From Chitinophaga polysaccharea (lineage in GTDB: Bacteria > Bacteroidota > Bacteroidia > Chitinophagales > Chitinophagaceae), in the NCBI RefSeq assembly GCF_902150045.1, contig NZ_CABFVU010000001.1, positions 3,038,001 through 3,102,000 of the forward strand: 64,000 nucleotides of DNA. The letters are read 5' to 3'. Positions within the stretch are counted from its first letter, which is position 1, and each line of letters begins with the position of its first letter. Below the pieces are notes generated by a model. The model was given only the letters and a program-made list of their open reading frames with translations. It had not been told where the DNA came from and searched no databases. A program made the position numbers and the translations under genes. Of this stretch, positions 54,158 to 64,000 are shown piece after piece.

Positions 54158-55108
54158 ATGATAAAACGTGACGCCGGCCTGTTGCAGGAGCTGATAGATA
54201 AAGTACAACATAATACCGCCAGCCAAGAGGAGCTCCTGTTGCTTTTACAGTTACTTGAAGAGCAGGACCATCGTGTATTAATGCCGGCGGAAGAATGGCT
54301 GCAAAGTGAGTCACAGCCCTTGCCTGCCGGGTTAAAAAGTAAAGTGGTAAAAGCAGCGGTGCAAAAACGCACAACGGTGAAATACGGTTACTTCCGTCGC
54401 TGGTTGCCGTATGCCGCCATGCTGCTGCTTTTGCTTGGACTGGCATTTTTATGGCCACGCCATCAACCGGTGTATACCACCATTGCAGCAGCCGACGGCG
54501 AAATAAAACGTATAGCCCTGCCAGATAGTTCTGTGGTTGTGCTAAATGCCCGGTCCGTTATCCGTTACAGCGATGAATATGCAACAGCCTCCAGGGACAT
54601 AATGCTGGAAGGGGAAGCGTTTTTTGAAATACATCCCGACAGGCAAACACCTTTTATTGTACATACCGGTAACGTACAAACGAAAGTATTGGGCACCTCG
54701 TTTAATGTGAAGCGTTATCCCGGTGAAAAACTGGTAGTAAGCGTGGCCAGCGGAAAGGTAAAAGTAATAGCGACGGCAGGGAAGGAGATGGTGCTCGGTA
54801 AAGGAAGCAAAGCCAGCTACGACAGCGCCGCCAACCAGTTTGCCAGCTTCCGGGAAGAGCCGCATAATATGAATTCATGGCAGCAGGGAATTATCAATAT
54901 GAATAACCTTACGCTGGCAGAAGTAACTACTGTACTGGAAAGGTGGTACAGCGTCCGCATTATGCTGGATGCGCCGGAAACAGGGCGGCATGTGTTGTCC
55001 GGGCAACAGACCAATACATCGCTGGAATCAGTACTGGAGTCCATCTGTTTTATTTATCATTTGCAATATCATCGCCAGGGAAATATAATCCGTATCAATA
55101 AAAAGTAA
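54158..55108 (+). CDS. FecR-family anti-sigma factor
   Basis: The 316-residue product has a cytoplasmic N-terminal helix domain (1-80), a transmembrane helix at about 83-100, a periplasmic FecR domain (about 105-225, IALPDSSVVVLNARSVIRYS and GEAFFEI) and a C-terminal DUF4974 domain (about 235-316, MNNLTLAEVTTVLERWY). It holds the sigma factor until the STN domain of SusC signals through the periplasm. Standard arrangement sigma-FecR-SusC. Confidence 0.94.
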   Translation: MIKRDAGLLQELIDKVQHNTASQEELLLLLQLLEEQDHRVLMPAEEWLQSESQPLPAGLKSKVVKAAVQKRTTVKYGYFRRWLPYAAMLLLLLGLAFLWPRHQPVYTTIAAADGEIKRIALPDSSVVVLNARSVIRYSDEYATASRDIMLEGEAFFEIHPDRQTPFIVHTGNVQTKVLGTSFNVKRYPGEKLVVSVASGKVKVIATAGKEMVLGKGSKASYDSAANQFASFREEPHNMNSWQQGIINMNNLTLAEVTTVLERWYSVRIMLDAPETGRHVLSGQQTNTSLESVLESICFIYHLQYHRQGNIIRINKK

Positions 55109-55156
55109 ACCGCTTTAATCCTGTTTAATACATACTACGCTAACAAAACCTAACGT

Positions 55157-58100
55157 ATGATCCTAATTTTATTATCCGCTTCACGCGGCCTGCAAAAGGC
55201 CGTGAGGGTCATCCTGTGCTCATTCCTGGCGGCAGCCGTTTATATGTCGCCTTTACACGCGCAGGTGCAGGACCCGAAAACAAAAACTGTTACCATCCAG
55301 CTGAAAGATGCAACAGTGACAACCATTTTCCGTGCTGTTGAAAAACAAACCACTTTCCGTTTTCTGTACGACAAATCGCTCGAAGCTTTTGGAAAGAAGT
55401 TAACGGTAGACTACAAAAATGTAGCTGTAACAAGGTTGTTGCAGGACATAGAAAACCGTACCGGCCTGCAGTTCAGAACATCGGGCCAGAATATTTCAGT
55501 GGCTGCAAAAGAACAGCTGCCAGTTACCAACCAGTTGGCAGAAGGCCAAAGAGAGGTGACAGGTATCGTGATAGATTCCACCGGCCAGCCATTGGTAGGT
55601 GTAACTGTTGCTGTTAAAGGTACCCGCCTGGGCACAGGTACTGATGCCAACGGGAGATTTATTTTATCGGTAGATGATGATGCGGTACTGGTATTCAGTC
55701 TTATCGGGTTCCGCAAACAGGAGATCCCTGTGCATCAGCGGGAAAAAATGTACGTGGTATTGCAGGAAGCATCTTCAGCCCTGGAAGAAGTGGTAGTAGT
55801 AGGTTTTGGAGAACAGAAAAAGATCAGCCTGGTAGGAGCACAGGCTACTATTTCACCAAAGGAGCTGAAGCAGCCGGTATCCAATCTTACACAATCATTA
55901 GGCGGCCGTGTGGCCGGTATGGTATCTGTACAACGCAGCGGGGAATTAGGTTACAATGACGCCAATATTTATATCCGTGGCATCTCTACTTTTACACAGG
56001 GGTTCAGTGCTCCGCTTACCCTCGTAGACGGAGTGCCCAGGAGTATTTCCAATGTAGACCCCGAAGACATTGAAAGTTTTTCTGTGCTTAAAGACGCATC
56101 CGCTACAGCAGTGTATGGGGTACGTGGCGCCAATGGCGTTATCCTCATCACCACAAAAAGCGGTAAGCCGGGAAAGCCTGCATATAACCTGCGTTATACA
56201 GAAGGCATCACACAGTTTACCAAACTGCCTTCCTTTGCCGATGGACCTACCTATATGAAATTATCGAATGAAGCGCTGACCACACGTGGCAGCGCACCGG
56301 TATATTCCGACGAAGCCATACAGAAAACAGCCGATGGCAGCGATCCTTACCTGTATCCGAATGTTGACTGGTTTGCAGAGCTTTTTCGTAACAACGGAAA
56401 AGTGAGGAATGCAAATGCAAATATCAGCGGCGGTTCGGAAAAATCAGTGTACTATATTGGTCTTGGTTACTACGATGAGCTTGGAATGTATAAAACAGAT
56501 GAGCTCACGAAATATAACTCTTCTATCTTCCTGAAGCGTTATAATGTTACCTCCAACATTACGCTGAAACCATCTTCCACCACTACCGTTAAGCTGGGAA
56601 TACAGGGCTACCTGAGCAATGTGAACCTGCCTACTACCGGAGTGTCGGAAATTTTTACCGATGCATATTTTATGACGCCGGTACAGATCCCTACCCGCTA
56701 CCCCGACGGTAAGGTGGCAGACATACGCTCCGGCAGTTTATCCAATCCATGGGCAAGTCTTACCCAGGGCGGCTATGCCAACCAATGGAGAAGCCAGGTA
56801 TATTCCAACCTGCGGCTTACCCAGGAGCTGCCTTTTCTTACAAAAGGATTATCTGTAACCGGTATGTTTTCATTTGATGCCTATAACTATACCAGTAACC
56901 GCTATACGAAAATACCCGATACATGGCTGGCCAACGGCCGTGATGCCGATGGAAACCTTACCTACGACCAGGTGGCTATAGGCACCGAATTTCTACAGTA
57001 TACAAAAAGCAACCAGGGAGAGCGCACCTTTTATTCTGAGCTTGGCCTGAACTATAACAGGAGCTTCGGCAAACACGATGTATCCGGTATGTTGCTCTAC
57101 AACCGCAGTGATAAGGCCAATACTTATGCCGGCGACCTGGAAACATCTTTACCTTATCGCTTCCAGGGGCTGGCAGGGCGTTTCACCTATGGCTTCCGCA
57201 ACCGGTATTTTGCAGAAGTGAACTTTGGTTATAACGGGTCGGAAAACTTTTATCCCGATAGCCGTTATGGCTTTTTCCCTTCCGCCGGTTTAGGTTGGGT
57301 CGTATCTGAAGAAAATTTCTTCTCCGGTATAAAAAATACAGTATCACTTTTCAAGATCCGCTTCTCGCACGGTATTGTAGGTAACAGCAACATAGATGGC
57401 AGAAGGTTTGCCTACCTGGCTACGGTGGCCAATACCAGCGATTATTATTTTGGTAAGAGCATCAACCAGAAATTTACCGGTAAGGAAATTGGAGAATACG
57501 CCGTGGATGTACAATGGGAAACTTCCCGCAAAACCAACCTGGGCTTTGATATAGGGCTGCTGCACGACGACCTCACTTTGCAGGTAGATCTGTTCCGGGA
57601 ATACCGCAGCGGCATTTTCCTGCGCCGCAAATCCCTGCCCGGTTATATAGGTATGATCAACGCACCGTTTGGAAACGTAGGGGTGATCGATAATAAAGGG
57701 ATAGATGCTTCTGTGACCTATAACCGCCGCATCGGCGCCTTCTCCCTGCAACTGCTGGGCAATTTCACCTATAACAGGAACAAAGTGGTGGAGAACGATG
57801 ATCCCAGCTGGAAATACCCATGGCTTGACCGCAAAGGGCTCCGCGTAGGACAACGCTTCGGTTATATTGCGCTGGGTCTTTTTGAAAGCGACAAAGAAGT
57901 GCAGAACTCACCACGGCAGCCAGGCGATGTACGCGCCGGCGATATTAAATACAAAGACATTAACGGCGATGGTGTGATCGACTCTTACGACCAGGCGCCC
58001 ATCGGCTATGGCGATGTACCTGAAATTGTATACGGCTTCGGTTTTACACTCGGGTATAAAGCGTTTGCACTCTCAGCGCTTTTCCAGGGCGCAGCCCATG

Positions 58101-58504
58101 TAGACGTGCTGCTGAACGGCGAAGGCACCATGCCTTTCCAGCAGGGCCTCAGCAGGGGCAACCTGTTCAGTAATATCAACGACCGATGGACAGAAGAAAA
58201 TCCAAAGCAGGATGTTTTTTATCCCCGCCTGATGGCCGGTTCGCTGAACGACAACTATGCAGCCAGTACCTGGTGGATTAAGAACAGCGATTATATCCGT
58301 CTGAAAACACTGCAGCTGAGCTATAACCTGCCCGATGCCTGGATGAAACGTATCAAACTCAAATCCGCCAACATCTTCCTGCAGGGAGTTAACATCCTTA
58401 CCTTCTCGCCGTTCAAACTCTGGGACGTAGAAGTAGGAAACGGAAGGGGCGCGGCCTATTCAAGTACCAAATCATATTCTGCCGGGGTTGCTGTCAACTT
58501 CTGA
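55157..58504 (+). CDS. SusC-family TonB-dependent receptor with STN signalling domain
   Basis: The 1115-residue product has a signal peptide (about 1-36), an STN domain (about 45-120, VTIQLKDATVTTIFRAVEKQT), a carboxypeptidase-regulatory-like domain (about 130-215), a plug beginning at VVVVGFGEQKK, and a long beta-barrel ending in AVNF. The STN domain is the contact with the upstream FecR protein. It imports the glycan of locus 2 across the outer membrane. Confidence 0.95.
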   Translation: MILILLSASRGLQKAVRVILCSFLAAAVYMSPLHAQVQDPKTKTVTIQLKDATVTTIFRAVEKQTTFRFLYDKSLEAFGKKLTVDYKNVAVTRLLQDIENRTGLQFRTSGQNISVAAKEQLPVTNQLAEGQREVTGIVIDSTGQPLVGVTVAVKGTRLGTGTDANGRFILSVDDDAVLVFSLIGFRKQEIPVHQREKMYVVLQEASSALEEVVVVGFGEQKKISLVGAQATISPKELKQPVSNLTQSLGGRVAGMVSVQRSGELGYNDANIYIRGISTFTQGFSAPLTLVDGVPRSISNVDPEDIESFSVLKDASATAVYGVRGANGVILITTKSGKPGKPAYNLRYTEGITQFTKLPSFADGPTYMKLSNEALTTRGSAPVYSDEAIQKTADGSDPYLYPNVDWFAELFRNNGKVRNANANISGGSEKSVYYIGLGYYDELGMYKTDELTKYNSSIFLKRYNVTSNITLKPSSTTTVKLGIQGYLSNVNLPTTGVSEIFTDAYFMTPVQIPTRYPDGKVADIRSGSLSNPWASLTQGGYANQWRSQVYSNLRLTQELPFLTKGLSVTGMFSFDAYNYTSNRYTKIPDTWLANGRDADGNLTYDQVAIGTEFLQYTKSNQGERTFYSELGLNYNRSFGKHDVSGMLLYNRSDKANTYAGDLETSLPYRFQGLAGRFTYGFRNRYFAEVNFGYNGSENFYPDSRYGFFPSAGLGWVVSEENFFSGIKNTVSLFKIRFSHGIVGNSNIDGRRFAYLATVANTSDYYFGKSINQKFTGKEIGEYAVDVQWETSRKTNLGFDIGLLHDDLTLQVDLFREYRSGIFLRRKSLPGYIGMINAPFGNVGVIDNKGIDASVTYNRRIGAFSLQLLGNFTYNRNKVVENDDPSWKYPWLDRKGLRVGQRFGYIALGLFESDKEVQNSPRQPGDVRAGDIKYKDINGDGVIDSYDQAPIGYGDVPEIVYGFGFTLGYKAFALSALFQGAAHVDVLLNGEGTMPFQQGLSRGNLFSNINDRWTEENPKQDVFYPRLMAGSLNDNYAASTWWIKNSDYIRLKTLQLSYNLPDAWMKRIKLKSANIFLQGVNILTFSPFKLWDVEVGNGRGAAYSSTKSYSAGVAVNF

Positions 58505-58542
58505 TAAGAAACGATCATTCCAAAACTATTAATTCTCTCCCG

Positions 58543-60348
58543 ATGAAAATAAAAAAGATCGCACACGTTTTATTGGTGAGTGCGTCCATGCTAACGGTTT
58601 CCTGTAACAGTAAATTCCTTGACCAGGTACCCAGCGATCGTATTACCATTGAACAGGTATTTAACCGGAGAAGATATTCCGAAGAATACCTCGCTAATAT
58701 CTACATCACTATTCCCAATGAAGCTTACCGCAATACCTCCGCATGGGAAGGTTGCTCCGATGACGCAGATATCACCTACGACAGGCCAGGCTCCGGCTAC
58801 AACACCTATCCCATGAATCTGGGCAACTGGAGCGCCGCTTCAGACTATATGAATAACTGGACGAAGTTTTACCAGGGCATCCGTTCTGCTACTTACTTTA
58901 TGCAGCATATTGACGGTAACCAGGAAATACTGGCGCTTCCCAATGGGCAGGATCTTATTGATCAGTATAAAGCTGAAGCCCGTTTCCTGCGCGCATTCTT
59001 TTATTATGGCATCATACGCCAGTACGGACCTGCTATTATACTGGGCGATATTCCCATTGCAGGCGACCTGCTGCCTACGGATGAAGAAATGCAGAAACCG
59101 CGCAATTCATACGACGAATGCGTGAACTATATTGTTTCAGAGCTGGATCTTGCTGCGCAGAAATTACCCAAACACTTTACTGCACAGGGTGAAAACGATT
59201 ATGGCCGTGCTACACAAGCCGCCTGTAAAGCCATTAAAAGCCGCGTATTACTATTGGCGGCAAGCCCGCAATTCAATGGCAATGCAGACTATGCCGGCTT
59301 TCGCAACCTGGATGGTAAACAACTCATCAGCTCACAATACGACCGTGAAAAATGGAAGCGTGCTGCCGATGCCGCCCGCGATGTGATCACCGGTTTCAAC
59401 TTTGCCCTGTACCGTAAGAATGATACCAGCGGAACTTTTGATCCTTATTTGTCTACCCGCGATGTATTCCTGGACCCGTGGAATTCAGAAGTGATCTTTG
59501 CCAGGACTACGAACAACCTGAAAGACTGGGAACGTTCTGTAACACCGCGTTTAGCGAGTGGATACGCGGCAGTTGCCGTTACACAACAGCTGGTGGATGA
59601 ATTTGAAATGGAGAACGGGAAAGGCATTTATGAAGCAGGATCAGGCTATGTGGAAACAGGATTTTCTACTGCTGCGACCAAATACACTACTGCCGGGACT
59701 TACAACATGTATGTAAACAGGGAGCCCCGCTTTTATGTGAATGTTAGTTATAACGGAAGCCTCTGGATCAATAAAAGTGAAGGGGATAAAGTAATACAAA
59801 CGTATTTCACAGGTAACACCGGTAAAAAGGGTTCCTGGGATTTTCCCCGTACCGGCTATATAGCCAGGAAAAATGTGCACCCGGACAGCAACCCGAGGAT
59901 CTCCCAATACGTGGCGCGGCCGTTTGTACTGGTGCGTTACGCGGAAATATTGCTCAACTACATAGAAGCATTGAATGAGTATGAACCGGGTAACCCCGAC
60001 ATCCTGAAATACCTGAACGAGATCCGTAACAGGGCAGGATTACCGGATGTTGCTGCTGGTTTGGGACAAGCCACCATGCGCACAAAGATCAGGCATGAAA
60101 GAAGAGTGGAGCTGGCGCTGGAAAGCCTCCGGTATTTTGATACCCGCCGCTGGAAGATCGCCGAACAAACAGATGGCGGCAACTTCTACGGGATGAACGT
60201 TGATGCAGGTACCAAACTTACGGATCTCGTGTTTTACCAGAGAACTGTATTTGAAAGAAGGGTTTTCCTGAAGAATTATTACCTGTTCCCTATTCCTCAA
60301 TCGGAAATAGACCGCGACAGGAAGCTGGTACAGAATCCCGGATGGTAA
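58543..60348 (+). CDS. SusD-family glycan-binding lipoprotein
   Basis: The 601-residue product has a lipoprotein signal with acceptor C21 (LTVSCNS). SusD features: FLDQVPSDRITIEQVFNRRRYSEEYLANIY, YKAEARFLRAFFYYGIIRQYGPAII, and the C-terminal IRHERRVELALESLRYFDTRRWKIAEQ. It is the surface partner of the preceding SusC, 38 nt away. Confidence 0.95.
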   Translation: MKIKKIAHVLLVSASMLTVSCNSKFLDQVPSDRITIEQVFNRRRYSEEYLANIYITIPNEAYRNTSAWEGCSDDADITYDRPGSGYNTYPMNLGNWSAASDYMNNWTKFYQGIRSATYFMQHIDGNQEILALPNGQDLIDQYKAEARFLRAFFYYGIIRQYGPAIILGDIPIAGDLLPTDEEMQKPRNSYDECVNYIVSELDLAAQKLPKHFTAQGENDYGRATQAACKAIKSRVLLLAASPQFNGNADYAGFRNLDGKQLISSQYDREKWKRAADAARDVITGFNFALYRKNDTSGTFDPYLSTRDVFLDPWNSEVIFARTTNNLKDWERSVTPRLASGYAAVAVTQQLVDEFEMENGKGIYEAGSGYVETGFSTAATKYTTAGTYNMYVNREPRFYVNVSYNGSLWINKSEGDKVIQTYFTGNTGKKGSWDFPRTGYIARKNVHPDSNPRISQYVARPFVLVRYAEILLNYIEALNEYEPGNPDILKYLNEIRNRAGLPDVAAGLGQATMRTKIRHERRVELALESLRYFDTRRWKIAEQTDGGNFYGMNVDAGTKLTDLVFYQRTVFERRVFLKNYYLFPIPQSEIDRDRKLVQNPGW

Positions 60349-60371
60349 TTTATTTCCTGATGATCAATTTT

Positions 60372-61343
60372 ATGAAGATGAAAATAAAGTTATTGATATG
60401 CTCCCTTGCTGCGGCCACTTCCTGGAGTAGTTGCCGGAACAACAGTATGGAACTGAGAGATATTTCCGACAGCACTGCCGTGGTATACATGCCGCAGGCG
60501 GTTACTTCTCCCGCTGTATATTCATTTGAGATATCCGGAAAAGCAGACAGCATTGTGTATGGCGCCTGCTACGGAGGCCCGCATTCACCGGCATCAGATA
60601 TCCCGGTAAAGTTCAGTGTGGATGCCTCGCTCATAGATCACTTCAACAGTAACAACTTCACCAGTTATCCCATGTTGCCGGAAGGCAGCTATGAACTGGA
60701 GCAGTCCAGCGCAGTAATCCCTGCCGGCAGGTATAGTACGGCTCCTTTAAACCTGGTAGTGCATGTGGATAAACTGGATGGAGTAGGCAGTTACCTGCTG
60801 CCGGTAACCATTGAAACGAATATGAACGTAAACGAAAAGCTGCGCACCGCTTATTTCCTGATCAACGGGCATTATGCTTCCAATCCGTTTCCTGCTATAG
60901 ACCGCAGCAAATGGAAAGTGACCGGCTTCTCCTCTGAAGAGCCAACCGGAGAGGGCGCTACCAACGGTCATGCTATTCATGCATTTGATGGTGATGTAAA
61001 TACTTTCTGGTCCACACAATGGAAAGCTGCCAAGCCCGGACCACCGCATTATATTATGGTAGACATGCAGGAGAGCAGGAAGATCCATGGCATCAGCATC
61101 ACCGGAAGAACAGACAAAAATACCGGGGAAGTAAAGGCTACAGGTAATCCCAAAAACATTATCGTGGAGCTGAGCACAGATGGCAACAACTGGACCTATT
61201 CAGAAAGCTTTACCCTGGCCAATGATAAAGTGAGCACAGTTTACCTGGCGTATGCACACGAAGCCAGGTTTGTAAAATTAACGGTCGATGCCAGCCAGGG
61301 CGATAGTTACCTGACCAATATGGCGGAGATCAACGCATTCTGA
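60372..61343 (+). CDS. DUF1735 and F5/8 type C (discoidin) domain lipoprotein
   Basis: The product is 323 residues from the ATG at 60372; ATGs at 60360 and 60378 are alternatives. The acceptor Cys is at about C21 (SWSSCRNN). A DUF1735 domain (about 35-165) is followed by a discoidin/F5-F8 type C carbohydrate-binding domain (about 185-323, HAFDGDVNTFWSTQW, PHYIMVDM, EARFVKLTVDAS). It is probably a surface glycan-binding protein taking the SusE/F role of locus 2. Confidence 0.88.
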   Translation: MKMKIKLLICSLAAATSWSSCRNNSMELRDISDSTAVVYMPQAVTSPAVYSFEISGKADSIVYGACYGGPHSPASDIPVKFSVDASLIDHFNSNNFTSYPMLPEGSYELEQSSAVIPAGRYSTAPLNLVVHVDKLDGVGSYLLPVTIETNMNVNEKLRTAYFLINGHYASNPFPAIDRSKWKVTGFSSEEPTGEGATNGHAIHAFDGDVNTFWSTQWKAAKPGPPHYIMVDMQESRKIHGISITGRTDKNTGEVKATGNPKNIIVELSTDGNNWTYSESFTLANDKVSTVYLAYAHEARFVKLTVDASQGDSYLTNMAEINAF

Positions 61344-61359
61344 TCAACAGAGTAAGGCT

Positions 61360-62199
61360 ATGATAAAGAAATTTCTATGGTTCCTATGCCTGGCAGGCGT
61401 TATGCTTTCGTGTAGCAGGTCTGATAAAGACAGTGCCACACCGGGGGAGCCGGTGCGTCCCAAAACAATGGTAAGAGTGATGACTTACAACATTTACGGC
61501 GCCCGCGCTTCCACCGGGGCGTCTGCCAACCTGGAAGCCCTGGCCAGGATCATTAACCGGGAAAAACCGGACCTGGTGGCGTTGCAGGAGGTAGACGTGT
61601 ATACAAGACGTACCGGTGTTCATGTGCATCAGGCACAGGAACTGGCCCGGCTTACCGGTATGGAATGGTACTTTACAAAAGCCATTGATGTGGGAGGAGG
61701 GGAGTATGGAGACGCCGTGCTGTCGCGCTTCCCGATCCTCGAAAGCAAGCGATATGCCTTACCCGTAGCGGCAGACGTGGGCGGCGAGTTCCGGACCATA
61801 GCCATGATCCGCGTAAAGAAAGAGGATCATGAGTTTTACTTTGCGGCCACCCACCTGGATCACCTGGCACAGGAAGACAGTCGTTTACTGCAGGCTGCGG
61901 AGATTAAAAAGATAGTGGCGGGGCTTTCATTGCCGCTGATCCTTGGCGGTGATTTTAACGCCGTTCCCGGCTCCCGCACTATAGATATAATGCGCAGCTT
62001 TATGAGCCCAGGGTGCCTGCAGCAATGTGCCTTCACCTTTCCTTCCGATAATCCCGGCCGTACCATCGATTACATTATGACCACGCCGGTAAACCGTTTT
62101 TCTGTAACCCGATACAGTAGTATTACAGGGTATGATGAAGTGCTGAAAGCTTATGCTTCAGACCACCGGGCAGTTGTGGCCGACATCAGTGTTCAATAA
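61360..62199 (+). CDS. Endonuclease/exonuclease/phosphatase-family lipoprotein
   Basis: The 279-residue product has a lipoprotein signal with acceptor C18 (MLSCSR). The EEP-fold motifs are complete: MTYNIYG, ALQEVDVYTRR (metal-binding Glu), HLDHLAQ, GGDFNAVPGS (Asp-x-Asn) and ASDHRAVVADI (Asp-His). Such secreted members in uptake loci act on phosphodiesters of unknown kind. Its presence suggests a phosphorylated or lipid-linked substrate, but this is inference only. Confidence 0.85.
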   Translation: MIKKFLWFLCLAGVMLSCSRSDKDSATPGEPVRPKTMVRVMTYNIYGARASTGASANLEALARIINREKPDLVALQEVDVYTRRTGVHVHQAQELARLTGMEWYFTKAIDVGGGEYGDAVLSRFPILESKRYALPVAADVGGEFRTIAMIRVKKEDHEFYFAATHLDHLAQEDSRLLQAAEIKKIVAGLSLPLILGGDFNAVPGSRTIDIMRSFMSPGCLQQCAFTFPSDNPGRTIDYIMTTPVNRFSVTRYSSITGYDEVLKAYASDHRAVVADISVQ

Positions 62200-62281
62200 G
62201 AAAGCAGCAAGCATGCAAAAAGTACCCGGAATCAATTTTTTTTGGCGTACTTTGGACGCTTATCTGCAATTTATCTGAACA

Positions 62282-64000
62282 ATGAAGAAAGTAATCCTAA
62301 GCGGCATGCTGGCGTTATCCTGTTGGATGGGGCAGGCAGTGCAGGCGCAAAGCAAACATTCTTTTGCATTGAGTAAAACTGATTTTATGCTGGATGGAAA
62401 ACCATTCCAGATGATCAGCGGGGAAATGCACCCGGCCCGTATTCCGCATGAATACTGGCGTCATCGTATCCAGATGGCAAAGGCAATGGGTTGTAATACC
62501 ATTGCTGCATATGTTTTCTGGAATTATCATGAGCCCGTGAAAGGGCAGTTTGATTTCAGTACCGGTAATCACAACATCGCAGAATTTATTAAGATAGCGC
62601 AGGAAGAAGGCATGTGGGTACTGCTGCGGCCAGGCCCTTATGTGTGCGCTGAATGGGAATTTGGAGGCTTGCCACCGTATCTTCTGCAAACACCGGATAT
62701 AAAAGTGCGTTGCATGGACCCGCGTTATATAGCTGCGGTAACTACTTATGTAAACCATTTGGCTGCGGAAATAAAACCGCTGCTGGTAACCAATGGCGGA
62801 CCAATTGTAATGGTGCAGATTGAAAATGAATATGGCAGCTACGGCAACGACAAAGAATATTTAAATACGTTGAAAGAGATGTGGGTGAAGAATGGCATCA
62901 ATGTACCATTCTATACAGCAGATGGCGCCACCGCCTATATGCTGGAAGCCGGCGGCGTGGAAGGCGCAGCCATAGGGCTGGACTCCGGCGGCTCTGAAGC
63001 TGATTTTGCGGCTGCAAAAAAACAAAATCCCAATGTACCTGCCTTCAGCAGCGAATCTTACCCTGGTTGGTTAACCCACTGGGGCGAGCAATGGCAACGG
63101 CCGGGCATAGACGGTATTGCTAAGGAAGTGAAGTTCCTTATGGATACCAAACGCTCCTTTAACCTGTACGTAATTCACGGGGGGACCAATTTCGGGTATA
63201 CTGCCGGCGCCAATTCCGGCGGAAAGGGTTATGAGCCGGACGTAACCAGTTACGACTATGATGCGCCTATCAATGAACAGGGAAGTGCTACGCCTAAGTA
63301 TGAAGCGCTGCGTAAACTGATCGGTTCATATCTCCCGAAGGGCAAAAAATTACCAGCTATTCCCAAACCTGTTCCCGCAATTACCATCCCTGAATTTAAT
63401 CTCAGCCCTTTTACTTCCGTTTGGGACCATTTGCCTCAGCCGGTTAAATCCCCGCAGCCAAAGCCATTTGAGGCTTACGGGCAGGACTATGGTTTTATGG
63501 TGTATAAAACCACACTGATAGGGCATAAAAGCGGTAAGCTGACTATAAAGGACCTGCATGATTATGCTACTGTATTCCTCAATGGCAAATATATCGGGAA
63601 AATAGACCGCCGTCTTGGAGAAAGAACAATTGACCTGCCGGTAAGCGATGTGAAAAATCCTGTACTGGAGATCCTGGTAGAAGGAATGGGCCGCATTAAC
63701 TTTGCAGATGCGCTGATAGACCGTAAAGGCATCACGGATCGTGTGGTCCTTAATGGTATGACGCTAATGAACTGGGAGGTGTATGGTTTGCCTATGACAG
63801 AAAAGTTTGTGCAGGAACTGAGCGCATCTTCCAATAACGCCACCAGGCCCGGGCAGTTTTTTAAAGCCACTTTTAACCTCGATAAAACCGGCGATACCTA
63901 CATCGATATGTCTGGTTATAAGAAAGGGATTGTTTGGGTAAATGGCCACAACCTGGGCCGGTACTGGGAAATAGGACCACAGAAGAACCTGTACTGTCCT
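62282..64000 (+). CDS. GH35 beta-galactosidase (3' end outside window)
   Basis: The frame opens at the ATG at 62282 and is still open at the right edge (573 codons). A signal peptide (about 1-22) precedes the GH35 barrel: GEMHPARIPHEYWRHR, AYVFWNYHEP, RPGPYVCAEWEFGGLP, acid/base E183 in QIENEYGSYG and nucleophile E258 in SSESYPGW. A C-terminal beta-sandwich follows (WVNGHNLGRYW near the edge). It would remove terminal beta-linked galactose from the imported glycan. Confidence 0.95.
   Translation, partial: MKKVILSGMLALSCWMGQAVQAQSKHSFALSKTDFMLDGKPFQMISGEMHPARIPHEYWRHRIQMAKAMGCNTIAAYVFWNYHEPVKGQFDFSTGNHNIAEFIKIAQEEGMWVLLRPGPYVCAEWEFGGLPPYLLQTPDIKVRCMDPRYIAAVTTYVNHLAAEIKPLLVTNGGPIVMVQIENEYGSYGNDKEYLNTLKEMWVKNGINVPFYTADGATAYMLEAGGVEGAAIGLDSGGSEADFAAAKKQNPNVPAFSSESYPGWLTHWGEQWQRPGIDGIAKEVKFLMDTKRSFNLYVIHGGTNFGYTAGANSGGKGYEPDVTSYDYDAPINEQGSATPKYEALRKLIGSYLPKGKKLPAIPKPVPAITIPEFNLSPFTSVWDHLPQPVKSPQPKPFEAYGQDYGFMVYKTTLIGHKSGKLTIKDLHDYATVFLNGKYIGKIDRRLGERTIDLPVSDVKNPVLEILVEGMGRINFADALIDRKGITDRVVLNGMTLMNWEVYGLPMTEKFVQELSASSNNATRPGQFFKATFNLDKTGDTYIDMSGYKKGIVWVNGHNLGRYWEIGPQKNLYCP

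Noticed and set aside
1-64000. CRISPR arrays, tRNA or rRNA genes, prophage or IS transposases
   Set aside because: No regularly spaced repeats, cloverleaf-like stretch or transposase/integrase motif was found on reading both strands; absence by eye is not proof.

Overview
The window is a 64 kb chromosomal stretch from a Bacteroidota bacterium, most likely a Chitinophaga-like member of the Chitinophagaceae. The evidence is two SusC/SusD outer-membrane glycan-uptake systems, a hybrid two-component system, FecR/ECF-sigma control, many lipoproteins, promoter boxes of the TAnnTTTG type and a GC content near 48 percent. No rRNA, tRNA, CRISPR array, prophage or insertion sequence was recognised. Both ends cut a gene: an alkaline phosphatase fused to a phosphodiesterase-like domain on the left, and a GH35 beta-galactosidase on the right.

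Layout. 1-2.3 kb: phosphatase fusion and an RBBP9/YdeN-type hydrolase. 2.4-15.5 kb (minus strand): polysaccharide utilisation locus 1, made of a GH31 enzyme with a PA14 insert, SusC, SusD, a surface lipoprotein and, upstream, its probable sensor-regulator (HTCS). 15.8-23.5 kb: a secreted DUF4350-like protein, queG, two DUF3857/transglutaminase-like proteins, a DUF937-OmpA protein and a relic of a glycine-betaine binding protein. 23.7-33.6 kb: clpB, guanine deaminase, two tandem ECF-sigma/zinc-finger pairs, an NlpC/P60 hydrolase, pyrophosphatase, a DUF4878 lipoprotein, a PhoH ATPase and a degenerate PurE-like frame. 33.9-43.5 kb: a PAS histidine kinase with a partner receiver protein, rpe, a TPR lipoprotein and the threonine genes thrC-thrB-thrA. 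44.2-46.6 kb: tyrosine catabolism (hmgA, hppD). 47-53.3 kb: a secreted repeat protein, a small membrane protein, an L,D-transpeptidase, and a Tat-type small subunit followed by two tandem GMC oxidoreductases. 53.5-64 kb (plus strand): locus 2, ECF sigma, FecR, SusC with an STN domain, SusD, a DUF1735/discoidin lipoprotein, an endonuclease/exonuclease/phosphatase-family lipoprotein and GH35.

The two uptake loci use different control logic: locus 1 has a periplasmic-sensing HTCS and a SusC without an STN domain, while locus 2 has a sigma/anti-sigma pair and a SusC with one.

The most interesting signals are non-coding or too short for ordinary gene finding: (1) a 14-residue leader peptide with seven threonines and one isoleucine just upstream of thrA, implying ribosome-mediated attenuation; (2) a perfect 77-nt inverted repeat at 46609-46992 enclosing GGGAGATA hairpins, with a diverged relative at 30445-30702, forming a composite intergenic repeat family; (3) three exact 20-bp-phased direct repeats just before hmgA; and (4) a 34-residue membrane micro-protein with its own -7 box.
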